From contig NZ_MVAD01000002.1 in assembly GCF_002007115.1 (NCBI RefSeq), positions 558,001 to 622,000 on the forward strand: 64,000 nucleotides of DNA, written 5' to 3'. This DNA is from Massilia sp. KIM. Lineage in GTDB: Bacteria; Pseudomonadota; Gammaproteobacteria; Burkholderiales; Burkholderiaceae_D. A program made the translations under genes and the position numbers. Of the stretch, positions 1 through 7,670 are shown piece after piece. The notes under the pieces are model-generated. The model made no database searches and was not told where the DNA came from. It worked only from the letters and a program-made list of their open reading frames with translations. Numbering within the stretch: position 1 is the stretch's first letter; every line of letters begins with the position of its first letter.

Positions 1-28
1 TCGGGTTGACCGTGCACGAGGCCTGATT

Positions 29-1069
29 CTACGCGGCTTCCAGCTCGTCCAGGGGCCAGCGCGGCCGGACGTTGAACGCGTAGTCGCGCTGTGCCAGCGC
101 CGGGTTGCGTTCGAGCCGCATGGCGCCGGCGAAAGCGATCATGGCGCCGTTGTCGGTGCAGAATTCCAGCTCCGGATAATAGACCTTGAACTTGCGCTTG
201 GCCGCCGCTTCGTTCAGCGAGGCGCGCAGCTGGCGATTGGCGCCCACGCCGCCCGCGATCACCAGGCGTTTCAAGCCGGTGTGGCGCAGCGCGTTCACGC
301 ACTTGGCGGTGAGCACGTCCACGATCGCGTCGACGAAGCCGCGCGCGATGTTGGCCTTGTCCTGCTCGCAGATGTTGGCGACCACCTTCTCCTCGTGATT
401 CTTGACCACGGTGAGCACCGCGGTCTTCAGGCCCGAGAAGCTGAAGTTGAAGTCCTTCGAGTGCAGCATCGGACGGGGCAGGGTGTAGGCTTCGGGATCG
501 CCGAATTCGGCCAGGCGCGAGATCGCCGGGCCGCCCGGATAGCCCAGGCCCAGCAGCTTGGCCGACTTGTCGAAGGCTTCGCCGGCCGCGTCGTCCAGGG
601 TTTCGCCCAGCAGGGTGTAGCGGCCGACCCCGTCGACCCGCATCAGCTGGGTGTGGCCGCCCGAGACCAGCAGGGCGATGAAGGGGAATTCCGGACGCTC
701 GGTGGCCAGCAGGGGCGAGAGCAGATGGCCTTCCAGGTGGTGCACGCCCAGCACCGGCTTGTCCAGCGCCAGCGCCAGCGAGCAGGCGACCGAGGAACCG
801 ACCAGCAGGGCGCCGGCCAGGCCCGGGCCCTGGGTGTAGGCGACGGCGTCGATGGCGGACATCGGCACGCCGGCGCGCTTGATCACGTCTTCCAGCAGCG
901 GCAGGGCGCGCCGGATGTGGTCGCGCGAGGCCAGTTCCGGCACCACGCCGCCATACTCCTCGTGCATGGCGACCTGGGAATGCAGGGCATGGGACAGCAG
1001 CCCGCGCTCGGTGTCATACAGAGCCAGGCCGGTTTCATCGCAAGAAGATTCGACGCCGAGTACGATCAT
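29..1069 (-). CDS. tsaD: tRNA N6-adenosine threonylcarbamoyltransferase TsaD
   Basis: TsaD transfers the threonylcarbamoyl group onto A37 of tRNAs that read ANN codons, working with TsaB and TsaE in the cytoplasm. The 346-residue protein is full length for the family. It opens with the ASKHA-fold start [13 protein letters not shown], carries the metal-binding H111-x-E-G-H115 motif, and has the SGGHTQL and FSGLK segments typical of TsaD. The ATG at 1069 is the natural start because the family begins exactly there. It lies 71 nt downstream of aroG on the same strand. In many betaproteobacteria rpsU, yqeY, dnaG and rpoD are also close to tsaD, as here. Nothing looks broken. Confidence 0.97.
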   Translation of the reverse strand: MIVLGVESSCDETGLALYDTERGLLSHALHSQVAMHEEYGGVVPELASRDHIRRALPLLEDVIKRAGVPMSAIDAVAYTQGPGLAGALLVGSSVACSLALALDKPVLGVHHLEGHLLSPLLATERPEFPFIALLVSGGHTQLMRVDGVGRYTLLGETLDDAAGEAFDKSAKLLGLGYPGGPAISRLAEFGDPEAYTLPRPMLHSKDFNFSFSGLKTAVLTVVKNHEEKVVANICEQDKANIARGFVDAIVDVLTAKCVNALRHTGLKRLVIAGGVGANRQLRASLNEAAAKRKFKVYYPELEFCTDNGAMIAFAGAMRLERNPALAQRDYAFNVRPRWPLDELEAA

Positions 1070-1140
1070 GGAAAATGCCGGAAGAAAAACGCAGAACCGT
1101 CGATTTTACCGTAAAGGCGCGAACCCGGCCGCGCAGCCTC

Positions 1141-2208
1141 CTATGCGGCCGGGCGCTGCAGCAGCTCCTTGTGCGCGCTGCGCAACATCGCTTCGGTTTC
1201 TTCCCAGCCGATGCAGCCGTCGGTCACCGAGCAGCCGTACTTGAGCTGCGACAGGTCTTCCGGAATCGGCTGGTTGCCCGACACGATGTTCGACTCGATC
1301 ATCACGCCCACCAGCGACTGGTTGCCATGGCGGATCTGCTGGATCACGTCCGACATCACCAGCGGCTGCAGCTCCGGCTTCTTGTAGCTGTTGGCGTGCG
1401 AGCAATCGACCACCAGGTTGGCCGGCAGGCCGGCTTTCTTGAGCGCCTGCTCGGCGATCGCCACCGACACCGAATCGTAGTTCGGGCGGCCGCCGCCGCC
1501 GCGCAGCACCACGTGGCCGTAGGCGTTGCCGCTGGTGCGCACGATCGACACCGTGCCCTGGCCGTTGATGCCCAGGAAGGCGTGCGGATTGGCCGAGGAC
1601 AGCACCGCGTTGATCGCGATGCTGACGTCGCCGTCGGTGCCGTTCTTGAAGCCGACCGGCGTCGACAGGCCCGAAGACATCTCGCGGTGGGTCTGGGATT
1701 CGGTAGTGCGCGCGCCGATCGCGGTCCAGGCGATCAGGTCGCCCAGGTATTGGGGCGAGATCGGGTCCAGCGCCTCGGTCGCGGTCGGCAGGCCGAGTTC
1801 GCAGACGTCGAGCAGGAACTGGCGCGCCTTTTCCATGCCGACGTCGACGCGGAAGGAATCGTCCATGAAGGGGTCGTTGATATAGCCCTTCCAGCCGGTG
1901 GTGGTGCGCGGCTTCTCGAAATACACCCGCATCACCAGCACCATGGTGTCGGCCACCTCGGCCTGCAGCGCCTTGAGGCGGCGCGCATAATCCAGGCCGG
2001 CTTCCGGATCGTGGATCGAGCAGGGGCCGACCACGACGAACAGGCGCGGGTCCTTGCGGTCCAGGATGTTGCGCAGGGTCTCGCGGCCCTGCATCACGGT
2101 GGTGAACGCGCGGTCGGTCAGCGGCAGCTTGGCGTGCAGCTCGACCGGCGTGGGCATGCGCGCGAACGAGCTGACATTGGTATTTTCGATATCGGGCGTG
2201 ATGATCAT
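1141..2208 (-). CDS. aroG: 3-deoxy-7-phosphoheptulonate (DAHP) synthase, class I
   Basis: This enzyme condenses phosphoenolpyruvate with erythrose 4-phosphate, the first step of the shikimate pathway to aromatic amino acids. The 355-residue length and the AroF/G/H-type motifs fit class I: VVGPCSIHD at about residues 59-67, the KPRTTTGWKG loop near residue 100, and NGTDGDVSIAINA near 190. The ATG at 2208 gives the usual N-terminus. The gene is single and codirectional with tsaD, and diverges from ybiB across a 138-nt gap that must hold both promoters. Which aromatic amino acid inhibits it (Phe, Tyr or Trp type) cannot be told from the sequence alone, so the symbol is given in the generic sense. 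Confidence 0.95.
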   Translation of the reverse strand: MIITPDIENTNVSSFARMPTPVELHAKLPLTDRAFTTVMQGRETLRNILDRKDPRLFVVVGPCSIHDPEAGLDYARRLKALQAEVADTMVLVMRVYFEKPRTTTGWKGYINDPFMDDSFRVDVGMEKARQFLLDVCELGLPTATEALDPISPQYLGDLIAWTAIGARTTESQTHREMSSGLSTPVGFKNGTDGDVSIAINAVLSSANPHAFLGINGQGTVSIVRTSGNAYGHVVLRGGGGRPNYDSVSVAIAEQALKKAGLPANLVVDCSHANSYKKPELQPLVMSDVIQQIRHGNQSLVGVMIESNIVSGNQPIPEDLSQLKYGCSVTDGCIGWEETEAMLRSAHKELLQRPAA

Positions 2209-2346
2209 GGTGCTGGTCTATTGTTCTTTAGCGGGTTGACCAGTGTAGACCCAAATTGCTGCACTTGCACAGTCCCCCTGCCCGATTTTTCATCAGCCGT
2301 ATGTGGCGCGAAGCATGGGCGTCGCGTTCCCGTGTATCCTTTTGCC

Positions 2347-3324
2347 ATGAATACGGACATCGAACGCTTTGTCGCGGCCCCCTTCATCAAGGAGATCGGC
2401 CGCGGCGTGAAGGGCGCGCGCAGCCTGTCGCGCGAGGACGCGCGCCGGCTCTACAGCGCCATGCTGGACGGCCGGGTCTCGGACCTGGAGCTGGGCGGCA
2501 TCCTGCTGGCCATGCGCATCAAGGGAGAATCGGTGGAGGAGCTGGCCGGCTTCATGGACGCCGCCGAAGCCTCCTTCGCGCCGCTGCCGGCGCCGCCCGG
2601 GCCCTATGCGCCCGTGCTCATCCCGACTTACAACGGCGCGCGCAAGCTGGCCAATCTGACGCCCCTGCTGGCGCTGCTGCTGGCGCGCGAAGGCGTGCCG
2701 GTGCTGGTGCACGGCGTGCGCACCGATCCGGGCCGGGTGGCGACGGCCGAGATCCTGGCCGAGCTCGGCATGGCCGAAGCCGGCTCCACCGCCGACATGC
2801 TGGAGGCCTTCGACAAGGGGCGTCCGGCCTTCCTCCCGATCGAGCGCCTGGCGCCCAAGCTGGCCCACCTGCTTTCGCTACGCCGCATCCTCGGCCTGCG
2901 CAACTCGACCCATACCCTGGTCAAGATGCTGCAGCCCTTCGACGGCCCGGCGCTGCGCCTGGTCTCCTACACCCACCCCGAGTACCTGGAGACCCTGGGC
3001 GCCTACTTCCTCGGCGCCGCCCCGGCCGAGCGCGGCGACGCCTTCCTGATGCGCGGCACCGAGGGCGAGACCGTCGCCCATCCGCACCGCGCCCAGCAGA
3101 TCGACTGGTTCCACGAGGGGGAGCGCACCTTGCTGGTCGAGCGCGACGCGCCGACCGACGACTTGGCCGAGGTGCCGGACGGGCGCGACGCGGCCACCAC
3201 TGCGGCCTGGATCGCGGCCGCCCTGCGCGGCGAGGCCTCAGTGCCGCCCTCCATCAGCGCCCAGGTGGCCCATTGCGCCGAGGTGTCGCGCGCCATCCGC
3301 GCCCGCAACCCGCACCTGGTCTGA
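2347..3324 (+). CDS. ybiB: YbiB-type anthranilate phosphoribosyltransferase-like DNA-binding protein
   Basis: YbiB proteins share the anthranilate phosphoribosyltransferase (TrpD) fold but are known as nucleic-acid-binding proteins, induced by DNA damage in E. coli. The 325-residue protein has the N-terminal helical domain (residues 1-75) followed by the phosphoribosyltransferase-like domain. In place of the TrpD glycine-rich catalytic loop it has PTYNGARKLANLTPLL near residues 90-105, which is the YbiB signature. The ATG at 2347 gives the expected start MNTDIERFV. Since trpE, trpG and trpC are absent nearby, a role in tryptophan synthesis is unlikely. The gene diverges from aroG and is 75 nt from the next gene. 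Confidence 0.88.
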   Translation: MNTDIERFVAAPFIKEIGRGVKGARSLSREDARRLYSAMLDGRVSDLELGGILLAMRIKGESVEELAGFMDAAEASFAPLPAPPGPYAPVLIPTYNGARKLANLTPLLALLLAREGVPVLVHGVRTDPGRVATAEILAELGMAEAGSTADMLEAFDKGRPAFLPIERLAPKLAHLLSLRRILGLRNSTHTLVKMLQPFDGPALRLVSYTHPEYLETLGAYFLGAAPAERGDAFLMRGTEGETVAHPHRAQQIDWFHEGERTLLVERDAPTDDLAEVPDGRDAATTAAWIAAALRGEASVPPSISAQVAHCAEVSRAIRARNPHLV

Positions 3325-3362
3325 ACCCGGCGCGGGCCGTGACCGCAAGCCCTTTGCCGGGC

Positions 3363-3368
3363 TACAAT
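3363..3368 (+). promoter_or_regulatory. Candidate -10 element for the BaiN-like gene
   Basis: TACAAT lies 17-18 nt after a TTGACA-like GTGACC. An ATG at 3367 would overlap this element, so transcription from here supports translation starting at the ATG at 3400 rather than at 3367. Read by eye only. Confidence 0.4.
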
Positions 3369-3399
3369 GGCAGGTTTGGGTGAGCGAAGAGTAGCGGCA

Positions 3400-4617
3400 A
3401 TGGCAAAACAATACGATGTGGCGGTGATCGGCGCGGGCGCGGCCGGGATGATGTGCGCGTCCGTCGCCGCCCAGCAGGGCAAGCGCGTGGTCCTGCTCGA
3501 CCACGCCAGCAAGCTGGCCGAAAAGATCCGCATCTCGGGCGGCGGCCGTTGTAACTTCACCAACGTGAACGCCGGCCCGGCCAATTTCCTGTCGCAGAAC
3601 CCGCACTTCTGCCGCAGCGCGCTGTCGCGCCACACCCCCCAGGACTTCCTGGCGCTGGTGAAGAAGCACCGCATCCCTTACCACGAGAAGCACAAGGGAC
3701 AGCTGTTCTGCGACGACTCGTCCGAACGCATCATCGCCATGCTGCAGGCCGAATGCGATGCCGGCGGCGTGCACTGGCGCATGCCCTGCAAAATCGCCGG
3801 CCTGCGCAAGCTGGAGACCGGTTTCGTGATCGCCACCGACGGCGGCGAACTGGAGGTCGCCAACGTGGTCGTCGCCACCGGCGGCCTGTCGATCCCCAAG
3901 ATCGGCGCGACCGACCTCGGCTACCGCATCGCCACCCAGTTCGGCCTGAAGGTGGTCGAGACCCGACCCGGCCTGGTGCCCCTGACCTTCGACGGTCCCA
4001 GCTGGGAGCCTTTCGCGCCGCTGGCCGGCATCGCCCTCGAGGTGGACGTCAGCACCGGCAGCGGCAAAGGGAAGGGCGCCTTGCGCGGACAGTTCCGCGA
4101 GGACCTGCTGTTCACCCACCGCGGCCTGTCCGGCCCGGCGATCCTGCAGATCTCCAGCTACTGGCAGCCGGGCACGCCCATCGTGCTCGACCTGCTGCCC
4201 GAGATGGACGTGGCCGAGACCCTGATCGGCGCCAAGAAGACGGAAAAGAAGCAGCTCGGCAACGTGCTGGCCCAATGGCTGCCGGCCCGCCTGGCCGACG
4301 GCCTCTTGTTGGGCAATGGTTTCGAGCCGAGCGCCCGCCTGGCCGACATGGCGGACGCGAAATTGCGCAAGCTGGGCGACGCCATCAACCGCTGGGCCAT
4401 CGTCCCGACCGGCTCCGAGGGCTACAAGAAGGCCGAGGTCACCCTGGGCGGCGTGGACACGCGCGAACTGTCCCAGCAAACCATGATGGCCAACAAGGTC
4501 CCGGGTCTCTATTTCATCGGCGAGAGCATGGACGTGACCGGCTGGCTGGGCGGCTACAACTTCCAGTGGGCCTGGGCCTCGGGCGTGGCGGCCGGGCTGG
4601 CGCTGGGGGCCGGCTGA
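3400..4617 (+). CDS. BaiN/RdsA family NAD(P)/FAD-dependent oxidoreductase (HI0933-like flavoprotein)
   Basis: A 405-residue soluble flavoprotein of the HI0933/YhiN family; the physiological substrate in proteobacteria is not established. The N-terminal FAD-binding motif AVIGAGAAGMM is at residues 8-18, followed by the family-specific RISGGGRCNFTN near residues 48-60, and the C-terminal FAD-contacting GGYNFQWAWASG. An upstream in-frame ATG at 3367 would add 11 residues, but it overlaps a likely -10 box, and the family begins with a short lead before the GxGxxG strand, so 3400 is preferred. It stands alone between ybiB and rpsU, 102 nt before the latter. The annotation is firm at family level; the exact reaction is not known. 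Confidence 0.93.
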   Translation: MAKQYDVAVIGAGAAGMMCASVAAQQGKRVVLLDHASKLAEKIRISGGGRCNFTNVNAGPANFLSQNPHFCRSALSRHTPQDFLALVKKHRIPYHEKHKGQLFCDDSSERIIAMLQAECDAGGVHWRMPCKIAGLRKLETGFVIATDGGELEVANVVVATGGLSIPKIGATDLGYRIATQFGLKVVETRPGLVPLTFDGPSWEPFAPLAGIALEVDVSTGSGKGKGALRGQFREDLLFTHRGLSGPAILQISSYWQPGTPIVLDLLPEMDVAETLIGAKKTEKKQLGNVLAQWLPARLADGLLLGNGFEPSARLADMADAKLRKLGDAINRWAIVPTGSEGYKKAEVTLGGVDTRELSQQTMMANKVPGLYFIGESMDVTGWLGGYNFQWAWASGVAAGLALGAG

Positions 4618-4653
4618 GCGGATGTGGCAATTCAGGCACAGGAATGTAAACTC

Positions 4654-4682
4654 TTCCAAAGCCTTGAAAAGGGTGCTAGAAT
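4654..4682 (+). promoter_or_regulatory. Candidate promoter of rpsU (extended -10)
   Basis: TAGAAT at 4677-4682 is preceded by TGC, giving an extended -10, with a weak -35 TTCCAA at 4654-4659 at 17-nt spacing. It sits about 37 nt before the rpsU ATG. No clear Shine-Dalgarno precedes that ATG. Confidence 0.45.
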
Positions 4683-4718
4683 TTCGTTCTTCTCAAAATC
4701 CAACGGTTTGATTTTTAC

Positions 4719-4931
4719 ATGACCACTATCCGCCTTAAAGAAAACGAGCCGTTCGAAGTCGCTATGCGTCGCTTCAAGCGCACTATCGAAAAAACCGGTC
4801 TTCTGACTGAACTGCGTGCGCGCGAGTTCTACGAAAAGCCGACTGCAGAGCGCAAGCGCAAGCTGGCCGCCGCCGTCAAGCGCCACTACAAGCGCATCCG
4901 CAGCCAGCAGCTGCCGAAGAAACTGTACTAA
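4719..4931 (+). CDS. rpsU: 30S ribosomal protein S21
   Basis: S21 is the small basic protein of the 30S platform that helps initiation by positioning the 3' end of 16S rRNA. The 70 residues are the normal length and contain the family pattern (N-terminal [20 protein letters not shown], then a Lys/Arg-rich C-terminus). It starts the conserved rpsU-yqeY-dnaG-rpoD block. The leader before ATG 4719 has no visible AGGAG-like sequence, as is noted for S21 mRNAs in some lineages. A weak hairpin and T run at 4998-5027 suggests partial termination before yqeY. Confidence 0.98.
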   Translation: MTTIRLKENEPFEVAMRRFKRTIEKTGLLTELRAREFYEKPTAERKRKLAAAVKRHYKRIRSQQLPKKLY

Positions 4932-4997
4932 GACAGTCTTGCGGCCTGGACCCGGTGACGGCACTGCCTGTCCCGGCGAGTCGCTGACGTCCGCAAG

Positions 4998-5027
4998 CCC
5001 GCTCCGGTTGTTGCCGCGGCGGGTTTT
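4998..5027 (+). terminator. Weak intrinsic terminator / attenuator after rpsU
   Basis: CCCGC at 4998-5002 pairs with GCGGG at 5019-5023, followed by TTTTG. The stem is short, so partial read-through from rpsU into yqeY is likely. Confidence 0.45.
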
Positions 5028-5103
5028 GTCGTTTCTGCCCCTGATTTTAATTCCTGCCGGTAACTCGGCTTGACTCTGGCCCCACGGCCATTCTGGAGAT
5101 CCC

Positions 5104-5553
5104 ATGAGCTTGAAAGCACAACTGACCGACGACATGAAAAACGCCATGCGCGCCAAGGAAAGCGCCCGCCTGGCCACCATCCGCCTGATCATCGCCGAGA
5201 TCAAGCGCAAGGAAGTCGACGAGCAGACCGAGCTGAACGACGACCAGGTCGTGGCCGTGATCGAGAAGATGGTCAAGCAGCGCAAGGATTCCATCTCCCA
5301 GTTCGAAGCCGGTGGCCGCGCCGACCTGGCCGAGATCGAGAAGGGCGAGCTGGCGATCCTGGCGGCCTACATGCCGGCCGGCCTGTCGGACGAGGAAGTG
5401 GCGGCCGAAGTCGCCGCCGCTGTGGCCGCCACCGGCGCCGCCGGTCCCCAAGATATGGGCAAGGTCATGGGTGTGCTCAAGCCCAAGCTGGCCGGCCGCG
5501 CCGATATGACCGTGGTGTCAAGCCTGGTCAAGAAAGCCCTGAGCGGCGGCTGA
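5104..5553 (+). CDS. yqeY: GatB/YqeY domain-containing protein
   Basis: A 149-residue protein with the YqeY fold, related to the C-terminal tRNA-binding tail domain of GatB and GlnRS; it is thought to bind tRNA, but its role is not settled. The sequence begins MSLKAQLTDDMKNAMRAKE and ends in the helical bundle typical of the family. GGAG about 8 nt before the ATG at 5104 supports the start. It lies between rpsU and dnaG, a common position in betaproteobacteria and Gram-positives, and is followed by a good hairpin at 5572-5592. Confidence 0.93.
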   Translation: MSLKAQLTDDMKNAMRAKESARLATIRLIIAEIKRKEVDEQTELNDDQVVAVIEKMVKQRKDSISQFEAGGRADLAEIEKGELAILAAYMPAGLSDEEVAAEVAAAVAATGAAGPQDMGKVMGVLKPKLAGRADMTVVSSLVKKALSGG

Positions 5554-5571
5554 TCTGCTCGATCGCCACGA

Positions 5572-5592
5572 GCGGACCCCTTGCGGGTCCGC
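5572..5592 (+). terminator. Hairpin terminator after yqeY
   Basis: GCGGACCC (5572-5579) pairs perfectly with GGGTCCGC (5585-5592) around a 5-nt loop, followed by the T-rich GTCTTGTTG. It separates the rpsU-yqeY part from dnaG. Confidence 0.65.
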
Positions 5593-5628
5593 GTCTTGTT
5601 GCATGTCAACTTGCAGCGAGCGCTGCGG

Positions 5629-5634
5629 TATAGT
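5629..5634 (+). promoter_or_regulatory. Candidate -10 for dnaG
   Basis: TATAGT lies between the yqeY hairpin and the dnaG start; no convincing -35 is visible. It would give dnaG its own promoter inside the block. Confidence 0.3.
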
Positions 5635-5665
5635 CTGAGCCTAGACAAACACTGTGTAACGCCAA

Positions 5666-7462
5666 GTGATTCCGCAAACCTTCATCACCGATTTGCTCAA
5701 CCGCGTCGACATCGTCGACGTGGTCGGCCGCTACGTCCAGCTCAAGAAGGGCGGGGCCAACTACATGGGCCTGTGCCCATTCCACAACGAGAAATCCCCC
5801 AGCTTTACCGTCAGCCCGACCAAGCAGTTCTATCACTGCTTCGGCTGCGGCGCCCACGGCACCGCGATCGGCTTCCTGATCGAGTATTCGGGCATGGGCT
5901 TCGTCGACGCCGTCAAGGACCTGGCCCAGAACGCGGGCATGATCGTGCCCGACGCCGACGACAAGATCCCGCCGGCCCAGCGCGCCGCCCAGCAGGCCCA
6001 GTCGCTGGCCATGACCGACGCCCTGACCCAGGCCTGCAATTACTACCGGGCCCAGCTGCGCGAAGCGCCGCACGCCATCGCCTACCTCAAGAACCGCGGC
6101 CTGACCGGCGAAGTGGCGGCCCGCTTCGGCATGGGCTACGCGCCCGGCGGCTGGGACAACCTGCGCTCGGTCTTTCCGGACTATGAAGCCCAGGCCCTGG
6201 TCGAGTCCGGCCTGGTGATCGACAAGGTGGACGAGGAGGGTAACAAGCACAAGCGCTACGACCGTTTCCGCGAGCGCGTGATGTTCCCGATCCGCAATAC
6301 CAAGGGCCAGGTGATCGGCTTCGGCGGCCGGGTGCTCGACGGCGGCGAGCCGAAATACCTGAACTCGCCGGAAACCCCGCTGTTCCAGAAAGGCCTGGAA
6401 CTCTACGGCCTGTTCGAGGCGCGCCAGGCGATCCGCGACGCCGGCTACGTGCTCGTCACCGAAGGCTACATGGACGTGGTCGCGCTGGCCCAGCTGGGCT
6501 TCCCCCAGGCCGTCGCGACCCTCGGCACCGCCTGCACCAGCACCCACGTGCAAAAGCTGCTGCGCCAGACCGACAACGTGATCTTCAGCTTCGACGGCGA
6601 CAAGGCCGGCCGCCGCGCCGCCCGCCGCGCGCTGGAGGCCTGCCTGCCCCAGGTGAGCGACAACAAGACCATCAAGTTCCTGTTCCTGCCCCAGGAGCAC
6701 GATCCGGACAGCTTCGTGCGCGAGCGCGGCGCTGAGGCCTTCGAGCAGGAAATCGCGGACGCCATGCCGTTGTCGCAATTCCTGCTGCGCGAAGTGACCC
6801 AGGAGCACGACCTCGACACGCCGGAAGGCCGGGCCCGCGCCCAGTTCGACGCCAAGCCCATGCTGCAGGCGATGGCGCCTTCAGGCCTGCGCCTGCAGAT
6901 CGTGCGCAGCCTGGCGAACATGACGCAATCGACGCCGGCGGAGATCGAAAGCCTGTTCGAGTTGTCTAAGCCGGTGTCGGTCGCGCGCCGTGCGCCGCCG
7001 CGCCAGGGGCGGCCGGAACCGGTGGGGCTGGAGCGCCAGATGTTGCGCATCCTGGTCGCCCACCCGCACCTGTCGCTCTTGCTCGACGACACGGCGCTGG
7101 CGTCGCTCGACCACTTCGGCCCCGAGGCGGCCGAGGGCATGCGCTACCTGGTGGCGACGGCCCAGTCCCTGGGCGAGGGTGGCAGTTTCGCGGTGCTGGC
7201 CGAGCTGCTGAAGGAGGCGACCGCGGCCTACGACCAGCTCATCGCCGAAATCGCCTCGGAGCCGGAGTCGGAGGTTGATGCGGATCGCATTTTCTTGATC
7301 AGTGCCGTGCGGCAAATCAAGATGGACGCGTTAAAACGGGAGCTTAACCAGTTGTTTTCATCGGGTTTGACCCCAGATCAGGTTAGTGCTCGCTATCGCG
7401 AGATTACTGCTCAGCAGGACCTCCTGGCCCGTGAGGCAGCAGCCGACATGGCGCCCCGTTGA
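5666..7462 (+). CDS. dnaG: DNA primase DnaG
   Basis: DnaG makes the RNA primers for lagging-strand and initiation synthesis and works with the DnaB helicase. The 598-residue protein has the N-terminal CHC2 zinc finger (C37, H40, C58, C61), the RNA polymerase core with the Toprim fold (VTEGYMDVVALAQ and the acidic SFDGDKAGRRA), and a C-terminal DnaB-interacting domain (residues about 450-598). Translation starts at GTG 5666 (V/M-IPQTFITDLL), the family's conserved N-terminus; no ATG fits. It is 208 nt ahead of rpoD. A hairpin upstream and a separate rpoD promoter downstream suggest that the block is not one uniform transcript. Confidence 0.97.
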   Translation: MIPQTFITDLLNRVDIVDVVGRYVQLKKGGANYMGLCPFHNEKSPSFTVSPTKQFYHCFGCGAHGTAIGFLIEYSGMGFVDAVKDLAQNAGMIVPDADDKIPPAQRAAQQAQSLAMTDALTQACNYYRAQLREAPHAIAYLKNRGLTGEVAARFGMGYAPGGWDNLRSVFPDYEAQALVESGLVIDKVDEEGNKHKRYDRFRERVMFPIRNTKGQVIGFGGRVLDGGEPKYLNSPETPLFQKGLELYGLFEARQAIRDAGYVLVTEGYMDVVALAQLGFPQAVATLGTACTSTHVQKLLRQTDNVIFSFDGDKAGRRAARRALEACLPQVSDNKTIKFLFLPQEHDPDSFVRERGAEAFEQEIADAMPLSQFLLREVTQEHDLDTPEGRARAQFDAKPMLQAMAPSGLRLQIVRSLANMTQSTPAEIESLFELSKPVSVARRAPPRQGRPEPVGLERQMLRILVAHPHLSLLLDDTALASLDHFGPEAAEGMRYLVATAQSLGEGGSFAVLAELLKEATAAYDQLIAEIASEPESEVDADRIFLISAVRQIKMDALKRELNQLFSSGLTPDQVSARYREITAQQDLLAREAAADMAPR

Positions 7463-7518
7463 CACGGCGTAGTCCGCATGGAAGGGGTGGCGTCCGCAAC
7501 TGGAAAAAGCAGGGGTGC

Positions 7519-7528
7519 GTGCTATAAT
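7519..7528 (+). promoter_or_regulatory. Extended -10 promoter of rpoD
   Basis: TGC-TATAAT, a perfect extended -10, with TATAAT at 7523-7528. A poor -35 (CTGGAA, 7500-7505) stands 17 nt away, as is usual with extended -10 promoters. The resulting leader would be about 135 nt. Confidence 0.6.
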
Positions 7529-7670
7529 AAAACGCTAACTATTGCAACTGTTGAAACGATTTTTCGCTTCAATCGCGGCGTGGTGTTTCAGTTAGCGGGG
7601 CAACAGATTTGTGCCTGCAGGGTGATGTAAGGTAACAAAACTTTATTTTTAACCATCGTAAAGTTAGTCG

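Noticed and set aside
2347..3324. Anthranilate phosphoribosyltransferase trpD
   Set aside because: The glycine-rich catalytic loop is replaced by the YbiB-type sequence and no trp genes are nearby.
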